Made by a program: the position numbers and the translations under genes
From: Lysobacter spongiicola DSM 21749
GTDB lineage: Bacteria; Pseudomonadota; Gammaproteobacteria; Xanthomonadales; Xanthomonadaceae
Reading direction: 5' to 3'
Assembly: GCF_900167055.1 (NCBI RefSeq)
Contig: NZ_FUXP01000001.1
Span: 372,001 to 436,000, forward strand
Length of the DNA stretch: 64,000 nt
The notes under the pieces: model-generated
What the model was told of the DNA's origin: nothing
What the model saw: the letters and a program-made list of their open reading frames with translations, nothing else
Databases searched by the model: none
Part shown: in pieces, positions 49,664 through 64,000 of the stretch
Position numbering within the stretch: position 1 is the stretch's first letter
Layout of the letters: every line of letters starts with the position of its first letter

Positions 49664-52600
49664 TCACGCGCCGGCCGCGGCCACCTGGGCAAGCCGCCGC
49701 ACGGCGACCGATACCGTCGGGTAGTCCAGCGACTTCTGGGTCAACACATCGTTGAGCATCGCCAGGGTGAAGCGCAGGGTCGGCTCGTCGCGCTGCAACC
49801 AGGCCTCGACCCTGTCGGTGGCCGGCTTCCGGCCACCGCTCGCGAGGACCTGGCCGACCAGCGTCCTCTGCTGGGCCGCCAACTCGTCACGCAGTGCACC
49901 GCGCGCAAGCGCCTGCCAGCGGTTGTCCACCGGCAGGTCCTCGATCTGTTCGTACAGCCACGGCATGTGCAGCGCCGCGCCCAGGCTGAAGTAGGCACGT
50001 GACACCTCGACCGGGGACAACTTGCGGGCATGGGCGATCTCGACGATGTCGCAGCCGAACTCCAGCGAAGGCAGGGCGGCAAGCTGTTCCGCCAGCCCGG
50101 CCGGTACCCCCTTGGCCTTCCAGTCGGCCAGGGCGGCATCGAACTGCTCGCGACGCACCTGCGACATGGTCTCGGGCAACGCCTTGCGCACCTCTTCCAG
50201 ACCATCGCCGTAGCGGGCCATGGCCTCGGTGATTTCCGGCATGTCGCCCGGCCGCGACAGCAGCCAGCGCGACATCGTGCGCAGCAGCTGCCAGATGGTC
50301 TGCAGGGCATCGATCTGCACCGATTCCAGCACCTTGCCGTCGAGCGCGTCGATCTGCGCCCACAGGGCCCGCGCATCCACCGCCTCACGGGCGATGGTGT
50401 AGGCCTCGGCCACTTCGGCGGCGCTGCGGCCGGTGTCCTCCTGCATGCGCATGGCGAAGGTCGCGCCCATGCGGTTGACCATCGAGTTGGTCACCGCGGT
50501 GGCGATGATCTCCCGCTTCAGGCGGTGGTTCTCCATCGCGGCCGAGTACTTGGCCTGCAGGGGCTGCGGGAAGTAGCGCACCAGCTCCTTGGAGAGATAC
50601 GGGTCCTCGGGCACGTCGGACTCGACCAGTTGCTGGAACAGCACCAGCTTGCTGTAGGACAGCAGCACGGACAGCTCCGGCCGGGTCAGGCCCAGCCCGC
50701 GCGCCTTGCGCTCTGCAAGCTCCGCGTCGGACGGCAGGTACTCGATCTGCCGGTCCAGCAGGCCTTCGGCCTCCAGGGTGCGGATGAAGTGCTGCTTGGA
50801 GCCCAGCCTCGGGACGCTCATGCGCTCCATCAGGCTGATCGCCTGGTTTTGCCGGTAGTTGTCGACCAGCACCAGCCCGGCCACTTCGTCGGTCATCGCA
50901 GCCAGCAACTTGTTGCGCGCCGGCTGCTTCAGCTTGCCGGACTGCACCAAGTCGTTGAGCAGGATCTTGATGTTGACCTCGCGGTCCGAGGTTCCGACGC
51001 CGGCGGAGTTGTCGATGAAGTCGGCGTTGAGCAGCGCGCCGGCCTGGGCGGCCTCGATGCGACCCAGCTGGGTGACGCCGAGGTTGCCGCCCTCGCCGAT
51101 CACCTTGCAGCGCACCTCGTTTCCGTTGATGCGCAACCCGTTGTTGGCACGGTCGCCGACGTCGGCGTGGCCCTCGCTGCTGCCCTTGATGTAGGTGCCG
51201 ATGCCGCCGTTCCACAGCAGGTCGACCGGCGCCTTGAGGATCGCGTTCATCAGCTCGTTGGGGCTCATCGCGCCGACCCCCGGATCGATGCCGAGGACTT
51301 CGCGCACCGGGGCCGTGAGGGTGATCGACTTGGCGCTGCGCGAATGGACGCCGCCGCCCTTGCTGACCAGGTCCCGGTTGTAGTCGTCCCAGCTCGAGGT
51401 GGGCAGGTTGAACAACCGCTGGCGCTCCTTGAAGGACTTCGCGGCGTCCGGATCCGGATCCAGGAAGATGTGGCGGTGGTCGAATGCGGCGACCAGCCGG
51501 ATGTGCTTGCTCAGCAGCATGCCGTTGCCAAATACGTCGCCGGACATGTCACCGATACCGACCGCAGTGAAGTCCTGCGTCTGGGTATCCAGCCCCATGG
51601 CGCGGAAATGGCGGCGCACCGACTCCCAGGCACCGCGCGCGGTGATGCCCATGCCCTTGTGGTCGTAACCGACCGAGCCGCCGGAGGCGAAGGCATCGCC
51701 CATCCAGAAGCCGTGCTCGGCGGAGATGCCGTTGGCGATGTCGGAGAACCGGGCGGTGCCCTTGTCGGCCGCGACCACCAGGTACGGGTCGTCGCCGTCG
51801 TGGCGCACCACGTTGTCGGGGTGCACCACCTCGCCTTCGACGAGGTTGTCGGTGATGTCCAGCAGGCCGTTGATGAACATGCTGTAGCAGGCGATGCCTT
51901 CTTCCTGCAGTGCGGCGCGGTCGGACGGGGGCCGCTTGACGATGAACCCGCCCTTGGCGCCGACCGGCACGATGATGGTGTTCTTGACCATCTGCGCCTT
52001 GACCAGGCCGAGCACCTCGGTGCGGAAATCCTCGCGCCGGTCCGACCAGCGCAGGCCGCCGCGCGCAACGGGACCGAACCGCAGGTGGATCCCCTCGACC
52101 CGGGGTCCGTAGACGAAGATCTCGCGATAAGGCCGCGGCTTTGGCAGGTCCGGCACGAGCGAGGAATCGAACTTGTAGCTGACGTAGCCCTTGCCCGAAC
52201 CGGCCTCGCCGGACTGGTAGTAGCTGGTCCGCAGCGTCGCCTCGATGACGCCCATGAAGCTGCGCAGGATGCGGTCTTCGTCGAGGCTGGAGACGCCGTC
52301 CAGCAGCATCTTGAGCGCGGTTCGCGTCGCCTCGATCTGGGCATCGCGCTTGCTGCTGCGGGCAGCCACCACCGGCGTGAGCACCGCCATGACGGCCTCG
52401 TTCCCGCCACACAGTCGCTCCAGCTGCGCGGTGAAGCGCTCCTTGCCCTGCTTGACCTCGGCCTTGCTCTCCGAGCCGGTGGCCGGATCGAAGCGGGCTT
52501 CGAACAGCTCCACCAGCAGCCGCGCCAGCAACGGATGGCTCGAGAAGGTTGCCTCGACGTAGGCCTGCGAGAACGGCACGCCCACTTGCTGCAGGTACTT

Positions 52601-54697
52601 GCTGTAGGCCCGCAGCATCGCGACCTGGCGCCAGGAAAGACCGGCGCCGAGGATCAGGCGGTTGAAGCCGTCGTTCTCCGCGTCGCCGTGCCAGATGCGC
52701 GCGAAGGCCTGTTCGAAGTTGGCATCGAGGCCGGCGATATCGGCATCGGGATCGGCCGTCTCCACCTCGAAGTCCTGCACGTACAGCAGGCTGCTGTGCG
52801 CATACAGGCGGTATGGATGCTCGGACATCACCCGCAGGCCCATGTTCTCCATCATCGGCAGCACGTCCGACAGCGGGAGGTCCTCCCCCTGGCGGTAGAA
52901 CTTGAAGCGCAGCCCGCCCACGCCGGGGCGCGACCGGTAGAAGCTCAGGCGCAGGTCGTCGGGCCCCTCCAGCGCGGCGAGGTGCTCGACATCGTCCGCG
53001 GCGACGGTGACGGACACGTCCTCGATGTAACCGGCCGGCAATGCCCGCCCGTAGCCTTCCGCCAGCGCCAGGCCCTTCTGCTCGCCATGGCGCTCGACCA
53101 GCAGCTCGGCGAGGTCATCGCGCCAGTTGCGCACGATCTCGGCCAACTCGGCCTCGATGGCCGCGTTGTCGACATGGATCACTTCGCCGGACTTCGGCCG
53201 CACCAGCAGGTGCAGCTGCGCCAGCGGCGACTCGCCGAGCACCACGGTGGTGTCGACGTGCTCGCCGTGCAGCACGCGCTTGAGCATGGCTTCGATGCGC
53301 AGGCGCACGTCGGTGTTGAATCGCTCGCGGGGGATGTAGATCAGTCCGGAGAAGAAGCGGCCGTAGCGATCGCGGCGCAGGAACAGCTTGCTGCGCACGC
53401 GCTCCTGCAGGCCGAGGATGCCGGTCGCCGTCGCCAGCAGTTCGTCACCGGTGGCCTGGAACAGCTCGTCGCGCGGCAGGGTCTCCAGGATATGGCGCAG
53501 TGCCTTGCCACTGTGGCTGTCCTCGCGCAGGCCGGACTGCTCCATCACGTAGTTGTGGCGCTTGCGGACCAGCGGGATGTCCCATGGCCTGCGGGTGTAG
53601 GCGCTGGAGGTATACAGGCCGAGGAACCGCTCCTCGCGTACCGGGTTGCCCTTGCCGTCGAAGCTGAGCACGCCGATGTAGTCCATGTAGCCTGGACGGT
53701 GCACGGTGGCCCGGGCATTGGTCTTGGTCAGGATCAGCGCGTCCACCGAGCCCGACTGCGGCATGTAGTGCGCCGCCAGGCTCTTGATCGGACGCGGCTT
53801 GCGCGTGTCCTGCCCGCGCAACAGGCCGAGGCCGGAACCCTTCACCGCACACAGCACGTCTTCCCCGCCGCGCTTGACCACCTCGTACTCGCGATAACCG
53901 AGGAACGTGAAGTGGTTCTCGGCGGCCCAGCGCAGGAACTCCTGGCCCTCGGCCCGCTCCGCTTCGCTCACCGGAAGCTTGCGCTCGCCCAGCTCTTCGG
54001 CGACCTCGAGCATCTTGCCGCGCATCGCCGCCCAGTCGCGCACGATGGCGCGCACGTCGCCCAGCACCGACTGCAGGGTCTTCTCGATCCTGCCCATCGC
54101 TTCCGGCGGGAGCCGGTCGATCTCCAGATGCATCAGCGACTCGGCCTCGCCTTCGCCGATCGTCACCAGCTTGCCGCTGCGATCACGCTTGAACGGCAAC
54201 ACCGGGTGGCCGAGCACGTGCACGCCGAGGTTCTGCTCGGCCAGCGCCATCGTCACCGAATCGACCAGGAACGGCATGTCGTCGTTGGCGATCTGCAGCA
54301 CCGTGTGCGGGGAGTCCCAACCGTGGGTCCCCGTGTCGGGATTGAACAGGCGCACCAGCGCGGTTCCCGGCTTGCGCACGCGCACGTACTCGAGCAGGTC
54401 GGCCGCGAGCGCGGCCCATCCCGCCGGGCTGTGCTTGGGCATTTCGTCCTCGCCCATGCGCTGGTAGAAGGCCTGGACGAAGGCCTCCCCCTCGGCATGG
54501 CGCGACTTCGGCAGGCGCTTGCGCATCGCCTCCAGGATCGGCTTCAGCGACACGCCGCCTCCGTTACCGTAGTTGCTGCCGATGGTGGCGGGTCGCGGCT
54601 TACCCTTTCGCGACGCGGCCTTGGCCGGAGTCTTGGCCGGGGCCGATTTGGATGCCTTGCCGGAGGTCTTGCCCGCAGTCTTGCTTGAAATGCTCAT
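49664..54697 (-). CDS. gdhB: NAD-specific glutamate dehydrogenase, 180-kDa class
   Basis: Large oxidative deaminase of glutamate (L-GDH class, PF05088). 1677 residues. It opens with a Lys/Ala/Ser/Pro-rich basic tail of ~45 residues, then a long N-terminal region with ACT-like segments, then the catalytic core with [20 protein letters not shown] and [19 protein letters not shown] (in parts; catalytic Lys in KAQMVKN), then [15 protein letters not shown]-type nucleotide-binding sequence (here [17 protein letters not shown]), and a long C-terminal helical part. Length fits the 1600-residue family. An upstream ATG at 54733 is possible but less likely. It stands alone between nadK and the acyl-CoA dehydrogenase. 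Confidence 0.94.
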   Translation of the reverse strand: MSISSKTAGKTSGKASKSAPAKTPAKAASRKGKPRPATIGSNYGNGGGVSLKPILEAMRKRLPKSRHAEGEAFVQAFYQRMGEDEMPKHSPAGWAALAADLLEYVRVRKPGTALVRLFNPDTGTHGWDSPHTVLQIANDDMPFLVDSVTMALAEQNLGVHVLGHPVLPFKRDRSGKLVTIGEGEAESLMHLEIDRLPPEAMGRIEKTLQSVLGDVRAIVRDWAAMRGKMLEVAEELGERKLPVSEAERAEGQEFLRWAAENHFTFLGYREYEVVKRGGEDVLCAVKGSGLGLLRGQDTRKPRPIKSLAAHYMPQSGSVDALILTKTNARATVHRPGYMDYIGVLSFDGKGNPVREERFLGLYTSSAYTRRPWDIPLVRKRHNYVMEQSGLREDSHSGKALRHILETLPRDELFQATGDELLATATGILGLQERVRSKLFLRRDRYGRFFSGLIYIPRERFNTDVRLRIEAMLKRVLHGEHVDTTVVLGESPLAQLHLLVRPKSGEVIHVDNAAIEAELAEIVRNWRDDLAELLVERHGEQKGLALAEGYGRALPAGYIEDVSVTVAADDVEHLAALEGPDDLRLSFYRSRPGVGGLRFKFYRQGEDLPLSDVLPMMENMGLRVMSEHPYRLYAHSSLLYVQDFEVETADPDADIAGLDANFEQAFARIWHGDAENDGFNRLILGAGLSWRQVAMLRAYSKYLQQVGVPFSQAYVEATFSSHPLLARLLVELFEARFDPATGSESKAEVKQGKERFTAQLERLCGGNEAVMAVLTPVVAARSSKRDAQIEATRTALKMLLDGVSSLDEDRILRSFMGVIEATLRTSYYQSGEAGSGKGYVSYKFDSSLVPDLPKPRPYREIFVYGPRVEGIHLRFGPVARGGLRWSDRREDFRTEVLGLVKAQMVKNTIIVPVGAKGGFIVKRPPSDRAALQEEGIACYSMFINGLLDITDNLVEGEVVHPDNVVRHDGDDPYLVVAADKGTARFSDIANGISAEHGFWMGDAFASGGSVGYDHKGMGITARGAWESVRRHFRAMGLDTQTQDFTAVGIGDMSGDVFGNGMLLSKHIRLVAAFDHRHIFLDPDPDAAKSFKERQRLFNLPTSSWDDYNRDLVSKGGGVHSRSAKSITLTAPVREVLGIDPGVGAMSPNELMNAILKAPVDLLWNGGIGTYIKGSSEGHADVGDRANNGLRINGNEVRCKVIGEGGNLGVTQLGRIEAAQAGALLNADFIDNSAGVGTSDREVNIKILLNDLVQSGKLKQPARNKLLAAMTDEVAGLVLVDNYRQNQAISLMERMSVPRLGSKQHFIRTLEAEGLLDRQIEYLPSDAELAERKARGLGLTRPELSVLLSYSKLVLFQQLVESDVPEDPYLSKELVRYFPQPLQAKYSAAMENHRLKREIIATAVTNSMVNRMGATFAMRMQEDTGRSAAEVAEAYTIAREAVDARALWAQIDALDGKVLESVQIDALQTIWQLLRTMSRWLLSRPGDMPEITEAMARYGDGLEEVRKALPETMSQVRREQFDAALADWKAKGVPAGLAEQLAALPSLEFGCDIVEIAHARKLSPVEVSRAYFSLGAALHMPWLYEQIEDLPVDNRWQALARGALRDELAAQQRTLVGQVLASGGRKPATDRVEAWLQRDEPTLRFTLAMLNDVLTQKSLDYPTVSVAVRRLAQVAAAGA

Positions 54698-54902
54698 GTG
54701 AACGTTGGGTCCAATACAGTGAGGCCCGCGCATCTGCGCAGGCCATGGCTCGGAGTTCAGTAGGGTTGGAGACTTGCGCGGACGGCGCGAAGGGACCGTG
54801 GACGGCCCCTCCCGCGGTCCGCCACGATCGGGATGTCGCGGCGATCGCAGCCGCGCTGCGCATGGCAGGCGGCGGTGAAGCGGCAGCAGGCGATGTGCAT
54901 GT

Positions 54903-56063
<1,161 letters not shown>

Positions 56064-56225
56064 GTTGGCACCTCTGGCTGTCTGGTGGGCTGCCGCTTTC
56101 GCGCGGCGCTCCGGCGGCGGATGGAGCGACGCCGGGAAGCAGTGAATTGTACCCTCAGCCGCGCCGCAACCCCACTTCCGCCGGGACCCGGCTGGGCCCG
56201 CCGGTGCGCTGCAGGGCCCCTCCGC

Positions 56226-56253
56226 CTTGAATCGGCCGGCGGCACCCCAATCT
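56226..56253 (+). promoter_or_regulatory. Sigma32-type heat-shock promoter for htpG
   Basis: CTTGAA (56226-56231) is followed after 13 nt by CCCCAATCT (56245-56253), a good RpoH match. Transcription would start near 56260, about 66 nt before the htpG ATG. Confidence 0.8.
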
Positions 56254-56325
56254 GCGCTTCATTCCCCCGCCGCCGCGATCCGCTGGCCGCAGGGCTGCAT
56301 GAACCAGACACGGAGCAACCCGAAC

Positions 56326-58230
56326 ATGAGCGTGGACACCCGCAAGGAAACCCTCGGCTTCCAGACCGAGGTGAAGCAGCTGCTTCACCTGATGATCCAT
56401 TCGCTGTACTCCAACCGCGAGATCTTCCTGCGCGAGCTGGTCTCCAATGCCTCCGATGCCGCCGACAAGCTGCGCTTCGAGGCGCTGGCAAAACCGGAGC
56501 TGCTGGAGGGCGGCGGCGATCCGCGGATCCGCATCTCCTTCGACACCGATGCCCGCACGATCACCATCGACGACAACGGCATCGGCATGAGCCGGGACGA
56601 GGTGGTCTCGCACCTGGGCACGATCGCCCGCTCGGGTACTGCCGACTTCCTCAAGAACCTCTCGGGTGACCAGAAGAAGGATTCGCAGCTGATCGGCCAG
56701 TTCGGCGTGGGCTTCTACTCGGCCTTCATCGTCGCCGACCGGGTCGAGGTCTTCACCCGCCGGGCAGGCCTGCCGGCCGCGGAAGGCGTGCACTGGTCCT
56801 CCACCGGCGAGGGCGAGTTCGACATCGCCACCATCGACAAGCCCGAGCGCGGCACCCGCATCGTCCTGCACCTGAAGGAGGACGCCAGCGAGTTCGCCAG
56901 CGGCTGGCGCCTGCGCAGCATCATCAAGAAGTACTCCGACCACATCGGCGTGCCGATCGAGCTGCCCGAGGAGTTCCATGGCGAGGAGAAGGACCGCCCG
57001 GCCGAGCCCGAATGGGAGACGGTCAACCGGGCCAGTGCCCTGTGGACGCGTCCGCGCAGCGAGGTGACGGACGAGGAGTACCGCAGCTTCTATCAGCACG
57101 TCGCCCATGACTTCAGCGACCCCGCGGCCTGGAGCCACAACAAGGTCGAGGGCAAGCTCGAATACACCTCGCTGCTGTACGTGCCGTCGCGCGCCTCTTT
57201 CGACCTCTACCAGCGCGAATCGCCGCGCGGGCTGAAGCTGTACGTGCAGCGCGTCTTCATCATGGACCAGGCGGAGGAGTTCCTGCCGCTGTACCTGCGC
57301 TTCATCCGCGGCGTGGTCGATTCCTCCGACCTGTCGTTGAACGTCTCGCGCGAGATCCTGCAGAAAGACCCGGTGATCGGCTCCATGAAGACGGCGCTCA
57401 CCAAGCGCGTGCTGGACATGCTGGACAAGCTCGCCAGTAACGAGCCGGAGAAGTACGCCGAATTCTGGAAGCAGTTCGGCCAGGTGCTGAAGGAAGGCCC
57501 GGCGGAGGATGCCGGCAACCGCGAGAAGATTGCCGCGCTGCTGCGCTTCGCCTCCACCCACGGCACCGACGGCGAGCAGACGGTGTCGCTGGCCGACTAC
57601 ATCGGCCGGATGAAGGACGGCCAGAACAAGATCTACTACCTGACCGGCGAGAGCCATGCGCAGGTCCGCAACAGCCCGCACCTGGAAGTCTTCCGCAAGA
57701 AGGGCGTTGAGGTCCTGCTGCTGACCGACCGCATCGACGAATGGCTGATGGGCTACCTGACCGAGTTCGATGGCCGCTCCTTCGTCGACGTCACCCGTGG
57801 CGACCTCGACCTGGGCGCGCTCGACAGCGAGGACGACAAGAAGGCCCAGGAAGAGGTCTCCAAGTCACGCGAGGGGCTGGTCGAGCGCCTGGCGAAGGCG
57901 CTGGACGACCAGGTGGCCCAGGTACGGGTATCGCACCGGCTGACGGAGTCGCCGGCGGTGCTGGCACTGGGCGAGCAGGACATCGGCCTGCAGATGCGGC
58001 AGATCCTCGAGGCCGCGGGCCAGAAGGTGCCCGAGAGCAAGCCGATCTTCGAGTTCAACCCGGAGCATCCGCTGGTCGCCAAGCTCGACGCCGAGCAGGA
58101 CGAGTCCCGTTTCAACGACCTCGCCCGGGTGCTGTTCGACCAGGCTGCGCTGGCGGCCGGCGACACCCTGAAGGATCCGGCCGCGTACGTGCAGCGGCTG
58201 AACAAGCTGCTGGTCGAACTCTCGGCCTGA
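56326..58230 (+). CDS. htpG: Chaperone HtpG (Hsp90)
   Basis: 634 residues starting [20 protein letters not shown]. The GHKL ATPase motifs are [26 protein letters not shown] and [11 protein letters not shown]. The middle domain has [16 protein letters not shown] and [10 protein letters not shown] with the catalytic Arg, and the C-terminal dimerisation domain is complete. The upstream in-frame Met residues lie in the promoter region and are rejected. It is heat-regulated through the sigma32-type promoter upstream. Confidence 0.97.
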   Translation: MSVDTRKETLGFQTEVKQLLHLMIHSLYSNREIFLRELVSNASDAADKLRFEALAKPELLEGGGDPRIRISFDTDARTITIDDNGIGMSRDEVVSHLGTIARSGTADFLKNLSGDQKKDSQLIGQFGVGFYSAFIVADRVEVFTRRAGLPAAEGVHWSSTGEGEFDIATIDKPERGTRIVLHLKEDASEFASGWRLRSIIKKYSDHIGVPIELPEEFHGEEKDRPAEPEWETVNRASALWTRPRSEVTDEEYRSFYQHVAHDFSDPAAWSHNKVEGKLEYTSLLYVPSRASFDLYQRESPRGLKLYVQRVFIMDQAEEFLPLYLRFIRGVVDSSDLSLNVSREILQKDPVIGSMKTALTKRVLDMLDKLASNEPEKYAEFWKQFGQVLKEGPAEDAGNREKIAALLRFASTHGTDGEQTVSLADYIGRMKDGQNKIYYLTGESHAQVRNSPHLEVFRKKGVEVLLLTDRIDEWLMGYLTEFDGRSFVDVTRGDLDLGALDSEDDKKAQEEVSKSREGLVERLAKALDDQVAQVRVSHRLTESPAVLALGEQDIGLQMRQILEAAGQKVPESKPIFEFNPEHPLVAKLDAEQDESRFNDLARVLFDQAALAAGDTLKDPAAYVQRLNKLLVELSA

Positions 58231-58245
58231 CGCTGGTGAAACGTG

Positions 58246-58276
58246 GCTCCCCCGCGCCGCTTCTGGCCGGGGGAGC
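58246..58276 (+). terminator. Hairpin after htpG
   Basis: Perfect 8-bp stem GCTCCCCC/GGGGGAGC (58246-58253 with 58269-58276), loop 15 nt, 16 nt past the htpG stop. No T run follows, so it may not terminate efficiently on its own. Confidence 0.4.
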
Positions 58277-58307
58277 TGCCGATCCACACTTTCGTCGCTG
58301 CCCTGCC

Positions 58308-58336
58308 TTGACCCTGCGCGCCGTCCACACCACACT
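58308..58336 (+). promoter_or_regulatory. Candidate promoter of the ArsR-MTase/metH operon
   Basis: TTGACC (58308-58313) with CACACT 17 nt later (58331-58336), or TTATCG slightly downstream. Transcription would start next to the palindrome at 58344. Confidence 0.4.
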
Positions 58337-58343
58337 TATCGCT

Positions 58344-58355
58344 GTATCGCGATAC
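58344..58355 (+). promoter_or_regulatory. Candidate operator of the ArsR-methyltransferase regulator
   Basis: Perfect 12-bp palindrome GTATCGCGATAC, preceded by an additional TATCGC half-site 2 nt away from the palindrome's own TATCGC. It lies between the likely -10 and the start codon, 20 nt upstream of the GTG. ArsR-family repressors bind palindromes in this position; autoregulation and control of metH are inferred. Confidence 0.5.
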
Positions 58356-58375
58356 GTTTATGGAAGGGCTTGCCC

Positions 58376-59335
58376 GTGGATCTGGAAGGCTGGTCGTCAC
58401 GACTCAAGGTATTCGCCGACGCGACTCGCGTCCGGCTGCTGGCGCTGATCGAGCGCGAAGAGCTCACCGTGGCCGAGCTCTCGGCCATTACCCGGCTGGC
58501 CCAGCCACGCGTATCCACCCACCTGGCCCGCCTGAAGGACGCCGGGCTGGTCCGCGACCGCCGCGCCGGCGTATCCGCCTACTACCGCTTCGACGAGGCG
58601 CTGCTCGACCCGGCCCAGCGGGCGCTGTGGACGACGCTCAAGGAAGGCAGCGACGACCCGCTGTTGCGCCAGGATGCCGAGCGCGTGCCCGCGGTGCTGG
58701 CCAATCGCGCCGCCGACCAGAACTGGGCCGATGCCGTCGCCGGCGACATGGAGCGGCACTACTCGCCCGGCCGCACCTGGGAAGCCATGGCGCGTTCGGC
58801 GCTGCCATTGCTGGAAACAGGCGACGTGCTCGACATCGCCTCCGGTGATGGCGTGCTCGCGGAACTGCTGGCCCCGCACTCCCACCGCTACGTATGCCTG
58901 GACTCCAGCACCAAGGTCGTGCTGGCGGCGTCCGAGCGCCTGCGCCGGCTGGAGAACGTGGAGGTCTGCGAGGGCGACATGCACGCCCTGCCCTTCGACG
59001 ACGCCCACTTCGACCTGGTGGTGCTGATGCATGCCCTGACCTATGCCGACCACCCGGGCGAGGCCGTTGCCGAGGCGGCGCGGGTGTTGCGGCCCGGTGG
59101 AAAACTGCTGCTGACCAGCCTGGCGCGGCATGAACACCAGACCGTCGTGGAGGCCTATGGCCACGTCAACCTTGGCTTCGGCGCCAAGGAACTGTCGCGC
59201 TTCGTTACCCGCGCAGGGTTGGACATCGGCAGCTGCGAACTGGTGACCAGGGAACGACGACCGCCCCACTTCGAAGTGATCGCCCTGATCGCACGCAAGC
59301 CCGCGAAGCCTTCCGGCAAGCGGCGGAAGGACTGA
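58376..59335 (+). CDS. ArsR-family regulator fused to a SAM-dependent methyltransferase
   Basis: 319 residues from GTG with AAGGG 8 nt upstream (a TTG two codons earlier is possible). The N-terminal ~95 residues form an ArsR winged helix: [20 protein letters not shown], then [19 protein letters not shown]. No arsenic/metal CxC site is present. The C-terminal half is a class I methyltransferase with [17 protein letters not shown] (SAM loop), [18 protein letters not shown] and [12 protein letters not shown]. It heads the metH operon (stop to ATG: 1 nt). In other bacteria ArsR-type regulators respond to S-adenosylhomocysteine to control the SAM cycle; here the methyltransferase fold could be the SAM/SAH sensor. 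Confidence 0.88.
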   Translation: MDLEGWSSRLKVFADATRVRLLALIEREELTVAELSAITRLAQPRVSTHLARLKDAGLVRDRRAGVSAYYRFDEALLDPAQRALWTTLKEGSDDPLLRQDAERVPAVLANRAADQNWADAVAGDMERHYSPGRTWEAMARSALPLLETGDVLDIASGDGVLAELLAPHSHRYVCLDSSTKVVLAASERLRRLENVEVCEGDMHALPFDDAHFDLVVLMHALTYADHPGEAVAEAARVLRPGGKLLLTSLARHEHQTVVEAYGHVNLGFGAKELSRFVTRAGLDIGSCELVTRERRPPHFEVIALIARKPAKPSGKRRKD

Positions 59336-59336
59336 G

Positions 59337-60430
59337 ATGGACGTGCTCCCATGGCTGGCCCCGCGGCGGGCCGAGGCGCTCCTGCAGGCGCTGGAGCAGC
59401 GCATCCTGGTCATCGACGGCGCCATGGGCACGATGATCCAGCAACACCGGCTGGAGGAAGCCGATTACCGTGGCGAACGCTTCGCCCACGGCTTCGACGG
59501 CAACGCGCCCTCCGACCACACGCACGGCCCGGACTGCGGGTGCGCACATGACCAGCGCGGCAACAACGACCTGCTCAGCCTGACCCGTCCCGACATCATC
59601 AAGGCGATCCACCAGGCCTACCTCGATGCCGGCGCCGACCTGGTCGAGACCAACACCTTCAACTCGACCTCGATCGCATTGGCCGACTACGGCCTGTCGC
59701 ACCTGGCTCGCGAGCTCAACGCCGCCGGCGCCCGGCTCGCACGCGAGGCCTGCGACGCGGCCGAGGCCTCCGATCCGGGCCGCCCCCGTTTCGCCATCGG
59801 CGCGATCGGCCCCACCAACCGCACCGCCTCGCTGAGTCCGGACGTGAACCTCCCGGGCTTCCGCGCCATCGACTTCGACGGTTTGCGCGACGCCTACCGC
59901 GAGGCCGCCGAGGGCCTGCTCGACGGCGGGGCCGACATCATCATGGTCGAGACCGTCTTCGATACCCTCAATGCCAAGGCCGCGCTGTTCGCCATCGCCG
60001 AGGCTTTCGAGGCACGGGGTGGAATGCTGCCGGTGATGATCTCCGGCACGATCACCGACGCCTCCGGCCGCACGCTGTCGGGCCAGACCGCGGAGGCGTT
60101 CTGGTACTCGCTGCGTCACGCCCGGCCGGTATCGATCGGGCTCAATTGCGCCCTTGGGGCGAAGGACCTGCGCCAGCACGTCGACGTGCTGTCCCAAGTG
60201 GCCGACACCCGGGTCAGCGCTCACCCGAACGCCGGTCTGCCCAACGCTTTCGGCGAGTACGACGAGACGCCGGAGGAGATGGCGGCGGTGCTCCGGGAAT
60301 TCGCCGAGGCCGGCCTGCTCAACCTCGTCGGCGGTTGCTGTGGCACCACGCCCGCCCACGTCGCGGCCATTGCCGCCGCGGTGGCGGGCATCGCTCCCCG
60401 GCAGCCGCCTGTCATGGAGGAGGCGCCAGC

Positions 60431-60434
<4 letters not shown>
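59337..60434 (+). CDS. metH: Methionine synthase, homocysteine-binding subunit (split MetH, part 1)
   Basis: 365 residues, the zinc homocysteine-methyltransferase barrel of cobalamin-dependent methionine synthase. It begins [20 protein letters not shown]-like sequence ([11 protein letters not shown]) and has [33 protein letters not shown], and zinc ligands in [10 protein letters not shown] and [13 protein letters not shown]. It overlaps the second gene by 4 nt (GTGA), so the two subunits are co-translated. In E. coli this is residues 1 to about 340 of one 1227-residue protein. Confidence 0.94.
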
Positions 60435-63118
<2,684 letters not shown>

Positions 63119-63148
63119 TCGACGGGCTGCAGGCGGCGCCCCGCCCCT

Positions 63149-63223
63149 GTAGGAGCGGCTTCAGCCGCGATCGGGCGATGACGCAGGCGGACAATTCCAC
63201 ATCGCGGCTGAAGCCGCTCCTAC
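63149..63223. repeat. REP-type double palindrome, copy 5
   Basis: Same arms as other copies; lies between the convergent metH and DUF2058 genes. It is followed by GACGGAAGTCCCCCTGGGGA (63229-63248), a variant of the extension seen after the copy at 34371, and no other terminator is evident between the two genes. Confidence 0.92.
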
Positions 63224-63274
63224 GCCCCGACGGAAGTCCCCCTGGGGAACAAAGCCAGGTCGGCCCGGATACCG

Positions 63275-63922
63275 TCACCACACCAGGTCGTCGGGCACCT
63301 GGTACTTGGGATCGGCATAGGGATCGTCCTCGGCGGGCGCGTCGGGATCGACCTTCAGCGCCACCGCGGGCGCGAATACCTGTTCTGCTTCAGCCAGCAG
63401 CGCCGCCGTGACCAGCAGATAGCGCCCATCCATCTGCAGCACGCCCAGCTCGCCCGCATTGAGCGCCTTGAGCTGGTCGGCGGTGACGTAGACGCGTTTG
63501 ATCTTGCCACCGTAAGGGAAGTGGCGCGCGATATCGGCCTCTTCGACGTTCAGCGCCTTGCCCTTCACCAGCTCCGCGAGGCGTGTACGCGCTTCGCGAC
63601 GCTTGCGCGCCTCCTCCTGCTTGGCCTGCTCGGCCCGGATCCGCTCCTCCTTCTCGCGTTGCGCGCGGATCGCGTAGGCCTTGGCGAGATCGATGTCCTC
63701 CTGCGAGCGCGGCTTGCCGCGTCCCGTGCCCTGCGCGCCCTGTCTGTGGCCACCCTTGTGGGGAGCTCCCGCCCGGGCATTCCGCCCCGGCGCCGGGGCG
63801 TTGGACTTCTGCCCCGCCTTGGCATCGTGCCTGCCACCACGCCGGGGCGGATCGTTGCGCTTGGGGGCCGGAGCGGCCTTGAACCCGAGGCCGAGCAGCT
63901 GGTCGCGGAGGGAGTCGGTCAT
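63275..63922 (-). CDS. DUF2058 family protein (YaiL-like)
   Basis: 215 residues. It starts MTDSLRDQLLGLGFK and has a basic low-complexity segment (about 18-70), a strongly charged helix rich in Arg, Glu and Lys (about 70-115), and a C-terminal globular part with FPYGGKIKRVYVTADQLKAL, GRYLLVTAALL and DDPYADPKYQVPDDLVW. This matches DUF2058, a nucleoprotein/polynucleotide-associated family without a defined activity. Convergent with metH. The last 78 bases of the window upstream of it show no gene. Confidence 0.88.
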   Translation of the reverse strand: MTDSLRDQLLGLGFKAAPAPKRNDPPRRGGRHDAKAGQKSNAPAPGRNARAGAPHKGGHRQGAQGTGRGKPRSQEDIDLAKAYAIRAQREKEERIRAEQAKQEEARKRREARTRLAELVKGKALNVEEADIARHFPYGGKIKRVYVTADQLKALNAGELGVLQMDGRYLLVTAALLAEAEQVFAPAVALKVDPDAPAEDDPYADPKYQVPDDLVW

Positions 63923-64000
63923 GTCGTTGTTCGCCAGGTCGCGCAGCGGGCACTGCGCCCTTGTCAGTAATGGGGCGGAGGGGGTTCGCTGGCGGGATCG

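Noticed and set aside
50030-54688. A 1552-codon open frame on the plus strand across the glutamate dehydrogenase gene
   Set aside because: It is antisense to a clear full-length GDH, its translation is a low-complexity His/Gln/Arg/Leu pattern typical of GC-rich shadow frames, and it has no recognisable domain.
54698-54902. A gene or RNA between the glutamate dehydrogenase and acyl-CoA dehydrogenase genes
   Set aside because: No frame with a ribosome site and no strong hairpin or conserved RNA motif is visible in these 205 nt.
63923-64000. Start of another gene at the right edge
   Set aside because: The 78 bases show no start codon with a ribosome site or recognisable coding pattern in either direction.

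Overview
This is chromosomal DNA from a GC-rich gammaproteobacterium, most likely of the family Xanthomonadaceae/Lysobacteraceae (Lysobacter or Luteimonas-like). That assignment is an inference. It rests on the hrcA-grpE-dnaK-dnaJ-dapB-carA order, a fur gene divergent from bamE (omlA), a Fur protein without the usual CxxC pair, a methionine synthase split into two adjacent genes, and intergenic palindromes that begin GTAGGAGCGGCTTCAGC. I see no plasmid, phage or insertion-sequence genes. Nearly all of the window is coding.

Layout. 1-8302 (minus) holds carA (cut by the window edge), dapB, a di-heme peroxidase lipoprotein and the heat-shock block dnaJ, dnaK, grpE, hrcA; grpE and dnaK each have their own sigma32-type promoter. 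8393-15006 holds recN, fur/bamE, ratA-ratB, smpB, a CHASE-PAS histidine kinase and the tmRNA gene ssrA. 15095-18810 holds crcB, a HIT protein and a membrane-protein cluster: DUF2269, an SDR-DoxX fusion, and two paralogous membrane proteins at its two ends. 18925-20396 holds an isochorismatase-like hydrolase, a small PQ-loop-like membrane protein and a ferritin-like protein. 20470-28284 is an overlapping three-gene kinase operon led by an 1812-residue soluble hybrid kinase with a long tandem HAMP array. 28447-34853 holds mgtC-like, an OmpA-type lipoprotein, alr, a KTSC protein, dnaB, rplI-rpsR-rpsF and an A-type Fe-S carrier. 35011-37921 holds asnS, two small unknown genes and an SDR.

37994-44895 is a catabolic operon for the lower kynurenine pathway. 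It encodes kynurenine 3-monooxygenase, kynureninase, 3-hydroxyanthranilate dioxygenase, ACMS decarboxylase, 2-aminomuconate semialdehyde dehydrogenase and a RidA-type 2-aminomuconate deaminase, with a beta-carbonic anhydrase inside the same run. Together these would convert kynurenine to an oxalocrotonate-type acid, and the carbonic anhydrase could hydrate the CO2 released by the decarboxylase. 45068-56063 holds sbcB, DUF2461, DUF2939, a 5'-nucleotidase, nadK, a 180-kDa-type NAD-glutamate dehydrogenase and an acyl-CoA dehydrogenase. 56326-63922 holds htpG with a sigma32-type promoter, an ArsR-methyltransferase fusion that heads the split metH operon, and a DUF2058 gene.

Recurring non-coding structures are five copies of a ~75-bp REP-type double palindrome, a 10-bp tandem repeat that starts in the kmo stop codon, and six genes with a -10-like hexamer exactly 6 nt before the start codon, which suggests leaderless mRNAs. 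The most unusual items are the poly-HAMP kinase operon, the carbonic anhydrase inside the kynurenine operon, the paralogous membrane-protein cluster and the ArsR-methyltransferase/metH regulatory unit.
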